From contig JAFAGA010000017.1 of assembly GCA_023423045.1 (NCBI GenBank), positions 3,450 through 67,449 of the forward strand: a stretch of 64,000 nt of DNA. Direction: 5' to 3'. The stretch is from Bacillota bacterium. Lineage in GTDB: Bacteria; Bacillota; Clostridia; Lachnospirales; Lachnospiraceae. This document shows positions 8,225 to 17,116 of this stretch, piece after piece; the first letter of the stretch is position 1, and each line of letters opens with the position of its first letter. The position numbers and the translations under genes were made by a program. The notes beneath the pieces are model-generated. The model worked only from the letters and a program-made list of their open reading frames with translations, had not been told where the DNA came from and did no database searches.

Positions 8225-10717
8225 ATGGAAAGGGAACAGCAGAGCAATCAAAGCGAGCAAGACAGTATCCCTGAGAGAGAAGAAGCGGATACCAAAGAGA
8301 AAGTAAACAAAGAGAAGGAACCCGAGGAGTCAGATATATCGAAGCCGCCGAAGGAATCGGATGAAACAGATATATCAAAGCCGCCGGAGCCGCCGAATTT
8401 AACCGGCCAGTCAGAGGTATCGGGCCGGGAAGAACGGCTGGGTCAGAGTGATGTACTGGTGCAGGAGGAAAGAAAGCTACCAGACGGGGATAAGCCGGAT
8501 GCAGATCAAATGGTGACTCCAAAGAAGGCAGAAGCTCCGGGAGACCGGATATCCAAAATCCGTCAAAACATCCTGGAAGGATTTCAGAGAATCAACAAAA
8601 AATTTATTAATAGGAGAACTGCGGACCCTGAGAAGCAAAAAGAGGAAGGGCAGAAGGTACAGTCGGAGGGAATATGGTATCCGGTGCCGTATTTTATCGG
8701 TCTGATCGTATACCTGGAAGTGGTCCTCCATTTCTTGATATTTCACAGCATTGATATCAAAATCATATATCCGGTGCTTTTTGCGGTGCCATTTGGGATT
8801 ATTCTTGCATTGATTACCGGGTTTTTCTCCGGCGGTCCGGGGAAAATAGCGATGTGGCTGAGCACGGTGCTGGTATGCGTCGTATTCCAGGTGCAGCTGG
8901 TTTATTATTATGTCTTCAAAGTATTCTTCTCCTTTCAGATACTTGGAATGGCAAGCGATGCGGTATCGGAATTCTCATCGGATATTCTTACGGCAATTAA
9001 GGAGAATACCGGAGGGATACTTCTGCTTCTTCTGCCTCTGGTTCTGCTTGGATTTCTTATGAAAAGCCGGGGAAAATACAGGAGGAGAGGGCTGAGAGCG
9101 CAGGGGATGCTGCTGGGAGGAGGGGTTTTGTTTCATATTCTGGCTGTGCTGGTTTTGCTCTACTTTGGCAGGTCGGATTACTCTCCCTATGATTTGTATT
9201 TCAAATCCCATATTCCCGATTTATGCGGAGAACAGCTGGGAATTACAACCATGACAAGACTTGATATCTCCAATCTTCTCTTTGAACAGAAGGAGGAGCT
9301 GACGCTGGTGCAGACCATGAATATGATGAAAAATGCGGCAGAGCCGGAGCCTGTTCCCAGCACGCCGGCAGCCCCGACTGCCGGACCGGCGGATCCGGAG
9401 GCGACACTGCCGGTGAAGCCGGATGCCACACCGACGCCGACTCCGTTGCCGACCCCAATTCCGATTGATACCTCTCCCAATGTGATGGAGATAGATTTTC
9501 AGGCATTGGCAGAGAAGGAGAAGAATAAAACCATCAAAACCCTACATAACTATTTTGCCTCGGCTGTGCCCACCAATAAGAATGAATATACGGGCCGGTT
9601 CAAGGGCTATAACCTGATTATGATTACCGCAGAGGGTTTCTCGCCTTATGCGGTTCATGAGGAAGCAACTCCGACTCTGTACCGGCTGGTTCGGGAAGGT
9701 TTTGTCTTTAATAATTTTTACACCGCGCTGTGGCAGACCAGCACCAGCGACGGAGAATATGTCGCCATGACGGGCTTGATCCCTCAGGGAACCAGGAGCA
9801 TGTACCGGGGAAGAAAGAATCTATGGCCTTTTTCCCTGGGCCATCAGTTTAATCTGCTTGGAGTAGAGAGTAAGGCTTATCATAATCACACCTACACCTA
9901 TTACCAGAGAAATGAAACCCATCCGAATATGGGGTATCTCTGGAAGGCGGTAGGAAACGGACTGAAGCTTCCCAGCAACGGCTGGCCGCGTTCCGACCTG
10001 GAAATGATGGAGGCCACGGTGGAGGAATACGTAGGGGAGGAGCAGTTTCATGTCTATTATCTTACGGTCAGCGGGCATATGAATTACACCTTTGCCGGGA
10101 ACAGCATGTCTGCCAGGAATCGGGATCTGGTCAGAGAGCTGCCTTATTCTGAAGATGCCAAGGCTTATCTGGCCTGCCAGCTGGAGCTGGACCGGGCCCT
10201 TGAGCTGCTGATTGCGAAGCTTGAGGAAGCCGGAGTGGCAGAAAAAACCTTGATTGCGCTCAGCGCGGATCACTATCCCTATGGTTGGGAGAAGGAAAAG
10301 CTGGATGAGCTGGCAGGGCGTGAACTGGATCCGGATTTTGAGATCTATCGAAATCATTTTATTCTATGGTCGGAGGGAATGGAGGAAAAGGTTGAGATTG
10401 ATGAGCCTTGCTCCAGCCTGGATATTTTGCCTACGCTGTCTAACCTGTTTGGATTGGAGTATGATTCAAGGCTTCTTATGGGCCGGGATATTTTCTCCGA
10501 TGCCGAGCCGCTGGTGATGCTGTCCAACCGGAGTTTTATTACAGATAAGGCGATGTACAATTCTTCGTCGGGCGAAGTGACCTTGCTTACGGAGGAGCCC
10601 TTACCGGAGGATTATATCAGCAATCTGAACAAGGTCGTTAAGAATAAGTTCTCCGTATCCAAGAGCATTTTGGAAGAGGATTATTACCGCTGTCTGTTCC
10701 CGAAAAATAAAAATTGA
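8225..10717 (+). CDS. LtaS-like phosphoglycerol transferase (sulfatase fold)
   Basis: Membrane enzyme of the lipoteichoic-acid-synthase/alkaline phosphatase superfamily, 830 residues. Residues 1-150 are a charged, Glu/Lys/Pro-rich cytoplasmic extension with two DISKPP repeats (about 37-54). Four to five membrane segments lie at roughly 153-315. A Pro/Thr-rich linker (about 373-418) leads to the extracellular sulfatase domain from about 460. Likely metal/nucleophile residues by analogy with LtaS are E470 (ITAEGFSPY), T507 (TSTSDGE) and D682-H683 (SADHYPYG). It probably adds phosphoglycerol or a related group to an envelope polymer. The acidic N-terminal extension is longer than usual for the family. 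It follows the S66 gene by 8 bases and is likely co-transcribed. Confidence 0.88.
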   Translation: MEREQQSNQSEQDSIPEREEADTKEKVNKEKEPEESDISKPPKESDETDISKPPEPPNLTGQSEVSGREERLGQSDVLVQEERKLPDGDKPDADQMVTPKKAEAPGDRISKIRQNILEGFQRINKKFINRRTADPEKQKEEGQKVQSEGIWYPVPYFIGLIVYLEVVLHFLIFHSIDIKIIYPVLFAVPFGIILALITGFFSGGPGKIAMWLSTVLVCVVFQVQLVYYYVFKVFFSFQILGMASDAVSEFSSDILTAIKENTGGILLLLLPLVLLGFLMKSRGKYRRRGLRAQGMLLGGGVLFHILAVLVLLYFGRSDYSPYDLYFKSHIPDLCGEQLGITTMTRLDISNLLFEQKEELTLVQTMNMMKNAAEPEPVPSTPAAPTAGPADPEATLPVKPDATPTPTPLPTPIPIDTSPNVMEIDFQALAEKEKNKTIKTLHNYFASAVPTNKNEYTGRFKGYNLIMITAEGFSPYAVHEEATPTLYRLVREGFVFNNFYTALWQTSTSDGEYVAMTGLIPQGTRSMYRGRKNLWPFSLGHQFNLLGVESKAYHNHTYTYYQRNETHPNMGYLWKAVGNGLKLPSNGWPRSDLEMMEATVEEYVGEEQFHVYYLTVSGHMNYTFAGNSMSARNRDLVRELPYSEDAKAYLACQLELDRALELLIAKLEEAGVAEKTLIALSADHYPYGWEKEKLDELAGRELDPDFEIYRNHFILWSEGMEEKVEIDEPCSSLDILPTLSNLFGLEYDSRLLMGRDIFSDAEPLVMLSNRSFITDKAMYNSSSGEVTLLTEEPLPEDYISNLNKVVKNKFSVSKSILEEDYYRCLFPKNKN

Positions 10718-10837
10718 GCAATCCGGGGAGAAAAGTAAGAAATAACAGTAAACTTAAGAGTTGAAAATTAAAATTTAAAAAATTCAAGTATTTAACTCTT
10801 GATTTTATAAATACAATATGCTAATATAAGTCAACAG

Positions 10838-10875
10838 CAAAGGTGTTGTTTCATAACAATACCTTTGTATTTTTA
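10838..10875 (+). terminator. Terminator after the LtaS-like gene
   Basis: Arms CAAAGGTGTTGTT (10838-10850) and AACAATACCTTTG (10855-10867) form a 13-base stem with one G-U pair, followed by TATTTTTA. It separates the envelope genes from the T-box leader. Confidence 0.75.
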
Positions 10876-10894
10876 TAACCAAACCATATGTAAT

Positions 10895-11170
10895 CGGCTA
10901 AGAAGGAGACTTTATTCTACCGAATAATCGAAGGACAGGAATGGTGAGCCACCGACTGAGAGCACACCTGTGATGATAAGTAGGATACGGAACACTCCGG
11001 AGCTCGCGGATTGAACAATCAGTAGGTTCGCGCGTGACACGCGTTAAGTGAGACAGAACACAGTTCTGTGGAAAGCGGAGAGCGATAGATGCTCTCAATG
11101 CGGGTGGTACCGCGGGAAATTCGACTTCTCGTCCCGAAGAATGCAAAAAAGCATTCTTCGGGACTTTTTA
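10895..11170 (+). ncRNA. T-box riboswitch leader of aspS2-gatCAB
   Basis: The conserved T-box GGGTGGTACCGCG starts near 11102. It is followed by the competing terminator, arms GTCCCGAAGAATGC (11131-11144) and GCATTCTTCGGGAC (11151-11164), then TTTTTA. Upstream lie AGTAGG elements (near 10979 and 11021) and hairpins such as ACAGAAC/GTTCTGT and GAGAGC/GCTCTC that fit stem I to stem III. An uncharged tRNA should pair with the T-box bulge and let transcription through. Because the operon makes Asn-tRNA (and possibly Gln-tRNA), tRNA-Asn is the likely ligand. I could not fold stem I with certainty, so the specifier codon is not assigned; GAAC occurs at 10990-10993 and 11013-11016. A weak promoter candidate (TTGTAT 10865, TATGTA 10887) lies upstream. 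Confidence 0.9.
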
Positions 11171-11310
11171 TATGCATTTTTATAGATATGCAGAACTATT
11201 TCAAGCCCAAAAGAATGCAATACAGATAATCAGAGCGGTTCCCCGGCAGTCGAAGCCGGTGGAACGAAATCTATGGCAGGAAGAGCCGGCTGGGAATAGG
11301 AGGAACAGGA

Positions 11311-12720
11311 ATGGAATTTATTACAGGCATACGCCCGAAGGAAACAAAGGAAATCAGTGACATAATTGCACAAATTGGCAGCGATGTGCATTTGCAAGGA
11401 GATCAAGGCGAGAATTTATCAAGCAGCGGTAACGAGAAGCAGCGCCCAGGGATTGCAGAAACGGTAAAAATAAACGGTTATATTCATGCAATCCGGCATA
11501 TGGGCGAGGTAGCCTTTGTGGTCCTTCGTAAAAGGGAAGGTCTGGTACAATGTGTCTATGAGGACGGTGTGACACAGTGCAACCTGAAGGAGCTGAAAGA
11601 GGGAATGACCGCTGAGGCAGAAGGCTGTCTTCATGAAGAAAAACGGGCACCCCAGGGCTTTGAGATAAGACTTACAAGGATTACAATCTTAACAGCACCG
11701 AAGGAGGGCTCCATGCTTCCTCTTCCGATTTCAAAATGGAAGATGAAAACCTCTCTTGAGACGAAGTTAAATTATCGCCCCATCTCCCTGCGCAATATCA
11801 GAGAGCGGGCAATTTTCAAGCTTCAGGAAGGAATTGTCCGGGGCTATCGTGATTTCCTGTTCTCCCAGGGCTTTACGGAGATCCGTACACCAAAGATTGT
11901 TGCAGGCAATGCGGAGGGCGGAGCCAATGTGTTCAAACTGGAGTATTTCGGAAGCAAGGCCTTTCTTGCCCAAAGTCCCCAGTTTTATAAACAGACTATG
12001 GTTGGGGTCTATGACCGGGTGTTCGAAGCGGCACCGGTGTTCCGTGCGGAGAAGCATAATACGGCAAGGCATTTGAACGAATATACCAGCCTGGATTTTG
12101 AGATGGGATATATTGACGGCTTTGAGGATATCATGGCTATGGAGGCGGAGATGCTTCAGTATGTGTTTGCCTTTCTTCAGGAGAAATATGGGAAGGAGCT
12201 GGCATTGCTGGAAGTAACCCTGCCGGATGCGGCAAAAATTCCTTCCGTGCGTTTTGATGAAGCGAAAGTCCTGGTTTCCGAAAAATACAACCGTAAGATC
12301 AAAAACCCGTATGATCTGGAGCCTGAGGAGGAAGTGCTGATTGGCCGGTATTTTAAAGAGGAGTACGGCAGCGATTTTGTATTTGTTACCCACTATCCGT
12401 CCAAAAAGCGGCCTTTTTATGCAATGGACGATCCATCGGATCCGAAATTTACATTAAGCTTTGATCTCCTCTTTAAGGGGATGGAAATCACCACAGGCGG
12501 ACAGAGAATTCATGATTATGAGGCACAGGCGGCAAAGATGGTGGCGAGAGGAATGAACCCGGAGGAGTTTTCCAACTTTCTTATGATCCATAAGCATGGT
12601 ATGCCGCCCCACGGAGGTCTTGGAATTGGTCTGGAACGGCTCACCATGAAGCTTCTGGACGAACAGAATGTGAGGGAGACTGCCCTGTTTCCCAGAGATG
12701 TGTCCCGGCTGGAGCCATAG
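11311..12720 (+). CDS. aspS2: Archaeal-type (probably non-discriminating) aspartyl-tRNA synthetase
   Basis: Class II synthetase, 469 residues. The OB-fold anticodon domain reads TVKINGYIHAIRHMGEVAFVVLRK. Motif 2 is VFRAEKHNTARHLNEYTSLDFEMG, motif 3 is GLGIGLERLTMKLL, and the end LFPRDVSRLEP matches archaeal-type AspRS rather than the large bacterial AspRS. In clostridia this form, beside gatCAB, charges tRNA-Asn with Asp, which GatCAB then amidates; that substrate range is inferred from context. Residues about 22-50 form an unusual hydrophilic insertion before the OB fold. AGGAGG at 11298 supports the ATG at 11311. It is first in the T-box operon. Confidence 0.88.
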   Translation: MEFITGIRPKETKEISDIIAQIGSDVHLQGDQGENLSSSGNEKQRPGIAETVKINGYIHAIRHMGEVAFVVLRKREGLVQCVYEDGVTQCNLKELKEGMTAEAEGCLHEEKRAPQGFEIRLTRITILTAPKEGSMLPLPISKWKMKTSLETKLNYRPISLRNIRERAIFKLQEGIVRGYRDFLFSQGFTEIRTPKIVAGNAEGGANVFKLEYFGSKAFLAQSPQFYKQTMVGVYDRVFEAAPVFRAEKHNTARHLNEYTSLDFEMGYIDGFEDIMAMEAEMLQYVFAFLQEKYGKELALLEVTLPDAAKIPSVRFDEAKVLVSEKYNRKIKNPYDLEPEEEVLIGRYFKEEYGSDFVFVTHYPSKKRPFYAMDDPSDPKFTLSFDLLFKGMEITTGGQRIHDYEAQAAKMVARGMNPEEFSNFLMIHKHGMPPHGGLGIGLERLTMKLLDEQNVRETALFPRDVSRLEP

Positions 12721-12751
12721 AAATGACGAAGAATAGAAAGGGGAATGATCC

Positions 12752-13039
12752 ATGAGAATAAAAGAGGAAACGGTTGAGTATGTTGCAGCGCTTGCCAAAC
12801 TCAAGGTCACAGAAAAAGAGAAGGAAAAGATTGCGCTGGATCTGGAGCGCATCCTGGAGTATATAGAAACCATGAACGGGCTGGATACGGAGGGAGTGGA
12901 ACCCATGTCCCATGTTCTTCCCATGAAGAATGTATTCCGTGAGGACGAGGTGGTAAACCAGGATAACCGGGATGAGCTGCTGAAGAATGCCCCGCGGCGA
13001 ATTTCAGACAGTTTTGCCGTACCTAAGACAGTGGAATAA
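12752..13039 (+). CDS. gatC: Aspartyl/glutamyl-tRNA amidotransferase subunit C
   Basis: The small GatC subunit (95 residues) stabilises the GatA-GatB interface. It shows the family pattern: an early helix EETVEYVAALAKLKVTEKE, the central MNGLDTEGVEPMSHVLP motif and a late RISDSFAVPKTVE tail that wraps GatA. Spacing is 31 bases from aspS2 and 36 to gatA, with AAGGGG before the start. It is part of the T-box-controlled operon. Confidence 0.95.
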   Translation: MRIKEETVEYVAALAKLKVTEKEKEKIALDLERILEYIETMNGLDTEGVEPMSHVLPMKNVFREDEVVNQDNRDELLKNAPRRISDSFAVPKTVE

Positions 13040-13075
13040 TATAAGTCTGCCCCGTGGCAGCATGGAGGTTGGAAT

Positions 13076-14557
13076 ATGAAGAATTTAACAGCATTATCTG
13101 CGCTGGAGCTTGGACGGATGATTAAGGAAAAGAAAATCACCGTGTCGGAAGCCGTGAAGGCACAGCTTGATATCATAAAACAGCGGGAGCCGGAGTATCA
13201 ATGCTACATTACGGTTCTGGAGGAAGAGGCTTATGCCCAGGCAGCACAGGTACAGCAAAGAATAGATGCGGGAGAGCTTATGGCTTCTCCCCTTGCCGGT
13301 GTTCCCATGGCGGTGAAGGACAATATCTGCACCAAAGGGGTGAAAACCACCTGTGCATCCAGGATACTCTGTAATTTTGAGCCCACCTATGATGCTACCG
13401 TAATCGGAAAGCTGAGGGCATCGGGTGCGGTTATCATCGGTAAGACAAATATGGATGAGTTCGCCATGGGCAGCACCACGGAGACCTCCTTCTTTCAGGA
13501 AACAAAAAATCCGTGGGATATCTGTCGTGTCCCCGGAGGTTCCAGCGGAGGCTCCGCCGCAGCGGTTGCAGCAGGAGAGAGCTTTTATGCCCTCGGCTCG
13601 GATACCGGAGGCTCCATAAGACAGCCCGCAGGCTACTGCGGCGTAACCGGAATAAAGCCCACCTATGGTACGGTATCCCGGTATGGACTGATTGCATATG
13701 CATCCTCCCTGGATCAGATCGGTACCTTCGGCAGGAATGTGTCCGATTGTGCCGCCGCGCTGGAAGTGATCTCCGGTCACGATGCCAAGGATTCCACTTC
13801 GGCGCCGGAGAGATATTATAGCTATACCAAGGCGCTGGAGGATGATGTAAAGGGGATGAGAATTGGTATTCCCAGGGATTATCTGGGAGCAGGGATTGAA
13901 GAGGATGTGAAGTCCGCCATATTAGAGGCCGCAGAGGTATACAGGAGCAAGGGCGCGGTTGTGGAGGAGTTTGATCTTCACAGTGTGGAATTTGCGGTAC
14001 CTTCCTATTATGTGATTGCCTGTGCGGAAGCAAGCTCCAATTTATCCAGGTTTGACGGTGTAAAGTACGGCTATCGCACAGCGGAATTCGACGGACTTCA
14101 GGAGCTGTACAAAAATACCAGATCCGAGGGCTTTGGCAATGAAGTGAAGCACAGAATGATGATAGGGGCCTTTGTGCTCAGCTCCGGATATTACGATGCC
14201 TTCTATAATAAAGCGTTAAAGGTGAGAGCGGTAATTAACCAGGGCTTTATGAGGGCCTTTGAAAAATATGATATTTTGCTGGGGCCCACTGCCCCAGGGA
14301 CAGCACCCCGCCTGGGGGAAAGCCTCTCTGATCCGCTTAAGATGTACCTCTCCGATATCTATACCGTATCGGTTAATCTTGCCGGATTACCTGCAATCAG
14401 CCTGCCCTGCGGAAGGGATTCTAAGGGATTGCCCATCGGCCTGCAGCTCATCGGAAAACATTTCGGAGAGAAAGATATCCTTCGGGCTGCGTATAGCTTT
14501 GAACAGACAAGGACCTATGAGAGTCCTCTGGCACAAAAAAAAGGAAAGGAGGCATAG
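13076..14557 (+). CDS. gatA: Aspartyl/glutamyl-tRNA amidotransferase subunit A
   Basis: Glutaminase/amidase-signature subunit, 493 residues. It releases ammonia from glutamine for transfer to Asp- or Glu-tRNA bound to GatB. The Ser-cis-Ser-Lys triad is visible: the Lys in MAVKDNICTKG, and the serines in VPGGSSGGSAAAVA and SDTGGSIRQPAG. The end runs into gatB with 3 bases between stop and start. Full family length, no defects seen. Confidence 0.96.
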   Translation: MKNLTALSALELGRMIKEKKITVSEAVKAQLDIIKQREPEYQCYITVLEEEAYAQAAQVQQRIDAGELMASPLAGVPMAVKDNICTKGVKTTCASRILCNFEPTYDATVIGKLRASGAVIIGKTNMDEFAMGSTTETSFFQETKNPWDICRVPGGSSGGSAAAVAAGESFYALGSDTGGSIRQPAGYCGVTGIKPTYGTVSRYGLIAYASSLDQIGTFGRNVSDCAAALEVISGHDAKDSTSAPERYYSYTKALEDDVKGMRIGIPRDYLGAGIEEDVKSAILEAAEVYRSKGAVVEEFDLHSVEFAVPSYYVIACAEASSNLSRFDGVKYGYRTAEFDGLQELYKNTRSEGFGNEVKHRMMIGAFVLSSGYYDAFYNKALKVRAVINQGFMRAFEKYDILLGPTAPGTAPRLGESLSDPLKMYLSDIYTVSVNLAGLPAISLPCGRDSKGLPIGLQLIGKHFGEKDILRAAYSFEQTRTYESPLAQKKGKEA

Positions 14558-14560
14558 AGT

Positions 14561-15997
14561 ATGAAGTCATATGAAACTGTCATTGGCCTGGAGGTTCATG
14601 TCGAGCTGGCCACCAAATCCAAGATCTTCTGCGGCTGTACCACACAGTTCGGAGGAGAAGTCAATACTCATTGCTGTCCTGTCTGCACCGGTATGCCGGG
14701 GACACTTCCGGTATTGAATAAAAAGGTGGTGGAATTTGCCATGGCTGCGGGCCTTGCCCTGAATTGCACCATTACCCAGCATAATAAATTTGACCGTAAG
14801 AACTATTTTTATCCCGATCTTCCCAAGGCATACCAGGTTTCTCAATTATACTTGCCCATCTGCCGGAACGGCCGGGTGGAGATTGAGACGGAAACCGGCA
14901 GGAAGCAGATTCGTATTCATGAGATTCATATGGAAGAAGATGCGGGAAAGCTGGTGCATGATCCATGGGAGGACTGCACCCTGGTGGATTATAACCGCTG
15001 CGGCGTGCCTTTGATTGAGATTGTAAGTGAACCGGATATGCGCTCTGCCCAGGAGGTAGTGGCTTATCTGGATAAATTGAGATTAATCCTCCAATACCTT
15101 GGAGTATCCGATTGTAAGATGCAGGAAGGCTCTCTGCGGGCGGATATCAACCTGTCGGTCCGGGAGGTTGGTGCGCCGGAATTCGGAACAAGGACGGAGA
15201 TGAAGAACATGAACTCCTTCAAGGCCATTGCCAGGGCCATCGAAGGGGAGAGAAAGCGCCAGATTGAACTGCTGGAGGAGGGGAAAAAGGTTGTCCAGGA
15301 AACCAGGCGCTGGGATGATAACAAGGATACCAGCTTTGCCATGCGATCCAAGGAGGATGCCCAGGATTACCGGTACTTTCCCGAGCCGGACCTTCTTCCG
15401 GTTGAAATCAGCGATGAATGGCTGGAGAGCATACGCAGGCGCCAGCCGGAGCTAAGGGATGAGAAAATGCTTCGTTATGAGAAGGAATTTGATATTCCTG
15501 CTTATGATGCATCCATTATCACAGGATCCAAGCACCTTGCGGATCTGTTTGAGGAGACGGTAGCTCTCTGCCAAAAGCCCAAGGAGGTTTCCAACTGGCT
15601 GATGGTGGAGACCATGCGCTTATTGAAAGAACAGGAGATGGAGCCGGAGGAAATCACCTTCACCCCGTCCCAGCTGGCAGAGCTGATTCTAATGGTAGAT
15701 CGCAATGAAATTAACCGGACGGTAGCCAAGGATGTCTTTGAGAAGATTTTCAAGGAAAATGTGGAGCCCCGGGATTATGTCCGCCTCCATGGTCTGGGGA
15801 TGGTATCCGACGACGGAATCCTGCGTGCCATGATAGAGAAGAGCATTGCCGACAGTCCCCAATCCGTTGCAGACTATAAGAGCGGCAAGACCAAAGCCAT
15901 GGGCTTTTTGGTGGGGCAGACCATGAAGGAGATGAAGGGCAAGGCAGACCCGGGCAAGGTAAACCAGCTGGTGAAGGAAATGCTGGATTCTCTGTAA
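14561..15997 (+). CDS. gatB: Aspartyl/glutamyl-tRNA amidotransferase subunit B
   Basis: GatB activates the tRNA-bound Asp or Glu with ATP and amidates it. At 478 residues it is full length: the N-terminal kinase-like cradle starts YETVIGLEVHVELATKSKIFCGC and contains the Cys pairs CGC and CCPVC, with DKFDRKNYFYPDLPKAYQVSQ-type text following (here HNKFDRKNYFYPDLPKAYQ). The YqeY-like tail domain ends GQTMKEMKGKADPGKVNQLV. Last gene of the T-box operon. A 7-base inverted repeat (CTGCGAT/ATCGCAG) follows it but has no U-tract. Confidence 0.96.
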   Translation: MKSYETVIGLEVHVELATKSKIFCGCTTQFGGEVNTHCCPVCTGMPGTLPVLNKKVVEFAMAAGLALNCTITQHNKFDRKNYFYPDLPKAYQVSQLYLPICRNGRVEIETETGRKQIRIHEIHMEEDAGKLVHDPWEDCTLVDYNRCGVPLIEIVSEPDMRSAQEVVAYLDKLRLILQYLGVSDCKMQEGSLRADINLSVREVGAPEFGTRTEMKNMNSFKAIARAIEGERKRQIELLEEGKKVVQETRRWDDNKDTSFAMRSKEDAQDYRYFPEPDLLPVEISDEWLESIRRRQPELRDEKMLRYEKEFDIPAYDASIITGSKHLADLFEETVALCQKPKEVSNWLMVETMRLLKEQEMEPEEITFTPSQLAELILMVDRNEINRTVAKDVFEKIFKENVEPRDYVRLHGLGMVSDDGILRAMIEKSIADSPQSVADYKSGKTKAMGFLVGQTMKEMKGKADPGKVNQLVKEMLDSL

Positions 15998-16125
15998 ATC
16001 GAGAGAGGTCCTGCGATGGTATCTGGTCCAAAAACCGTCCCGGATCGCAGAGCGTGCAGCAGCTGGCAGCAGCGGTGAACCAGGAAAACGAAAAGAAGCT
16101 TCGAGGCCATTTTGGTATTTATTGA

Positions 16126-16154
16126 TTGTATCCGGAGCCTGTTTACGCTATAAT
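16126..16154 (+). promoter_or_regulatory. Promoter of the PilZ gene
   Basis: TTGTAT (16126-16131), a 17-base spacer and TATAAT (16149-16154), about 38 bases before the GTG start. Confidence 0.6.
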
Positions 16155-16192
16155 AGAGTGTATAAACTATAGCCGTACAGGGAGGATTTACC

Positions 16193-16537
16193 GTGGAGGA
16201 TAGAAGAAGAGCCAAAAGAATGCCAGTAACACTCTCATTGGAAATACTTAATTTGTATAAGCAGGATCATATCGAGGTAAGCAATTTAAAAGCACCGATT
16301 GAAGTGGTGAACATATCAAAGACAGGAATTGCTTTCCGCACCCGGAGCATATTGCCCCTGGGCTATTATTTTAACGCCGGCATCAATCTGGGCGATGAGG
16401 ATACCCTGTATTCCGTCGTTAATATTGTCCGTTCCCAGGAGGAGGGGGATTCGATCCTTTATGGATGTGCTTTCGTCGGAATGGCGGATGTTCTATCCTA
16501 TATCTTTGATGATTATGAAAAGAAGATCAGTGAATAA
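16193..16537 (+). CDS. PilZ domain protein (probable c-di-GMP receptor)
   Basis: A single-domain PilZ protein of 114 residues. Both c-di-GMP-binding signatures are present: RRxxxR (R4, R5, R9) and NxSxxG (N40, S42, G45, in VVNISKTGIAF). It starts at GTG 16193, supported by GGAGG seven bases upstream. Without an output domain it probably acts by binding a partner when c-di-GMP rises. A VOC protein follows 15 bases later, with a FliK-like gene in convergent orientation. A partner cannot be named. Confidence 0.85.
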   Translation: MEDRRRAKRMPVTLSLEILNLYKQDHIEVSNLKAPIEVVNISKTGIAFRTRSILPLGYYFNAGINLGDEDTLYSVVNIVRSQEEGDSILYGCAFVGMADVLSYIFDDYEKKISE

Positions 16538-16552
16538 GGAAGGTGTCTATCA

Positions 16553-16915
16553 ATGCATATCAAGCATGTGACCTTGCGGGTCAGGGACTTAGAAAAATCA
16601 ATACAATTTTATGAAACAATAACGGAGCTGACGGTAGTACGCCGTTTTACGGCAGAACCGGCGGAAGTTGTGTTTTTATCTAACGGGCAGGGAGAAACGG
16701 AGATAGAGCTTCTCTTTATACCCCAGGGCCAAACCTTTGAAGGGAAAGGCATGTTTATTTGCTTTGAAACGGATAAGCTGAATGAAATGCATCAGATTGC
16801 CATGGAGAAGGGACTAAATCCCTCACCGATTCAGGAACCCGGTGATCAAACCCGTTATTTCTATGTATATGATCCGGATGGGGTATCAGTACAACTGCGT
16901 TGTTTTTCAAACTAA
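16553..16915 (+). CDS. VOC/glyoxalase family protein
   Basis: A 120-residue single vicinal-oxygen-chelate module. It starts MHIKHVTLRVRDLEKSIQFYE and ends FYVYDPDGVSVQLRCF, the two beta-alpha-beta-beta-beta units of the fold. Potential metal ligands (an early His and a late Glu) are only partly evident, as the usual final E of the VQL motif is missing. The reaction is therefore unknown; it may be a lyase, dioxygenase-like or binding protein. Co-transcription with the PilZ gene is likely. Confidence 0.8.
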   Translation: MHIKHVTLRVRDLEKSIQFYETITELTVVRRFTAEPAEVVFLSNGQGETEIELLFIPQGQTFEGKGMFICFETDKLNEMHQIAMEKGLNPSPIQEPGDQTRYFYVYDPDGVSVQLRCFSN

Positions 16916-16996
16916 TTCTCTGCTAGAGGGCCAGGGCGAAATGAGAAACAGCCGTCGAACAGAAAGAAATGGATATTATTATATATTATTATATAC

Positions 16997-17042
16997 AAGA
17001 ACAGAAGCAAGAATGGAAAAATCCGTCCTTGCTTCTGTTCTT
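16997..17042. terminator. Bidirectional terminator between VOC and FliK-like genes
   Basis: Perfect 14-base arms AAGAACAGAAGCAA (16997-17010) and TTGCTTCTGTTCTT (17029-17042). The flanks are only moderately T-rich. The position between convergent genes supports the call. Confidence 0.65.
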
Positions 17043-17116
17043 ATATTACTTCGTAATTAGTCACATTCCGCTTTTCCTTCCTCCAATCGGCAGGAAGCTC
17101 ATATAGGCCCTCCTTT

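Noticed and set aside
11172..11360. Small ORF between the T-box terminator and aspS2
   Set aside because: It overlaps the aspS2 start, begins in the terminator tail and has no ribosome binding site.
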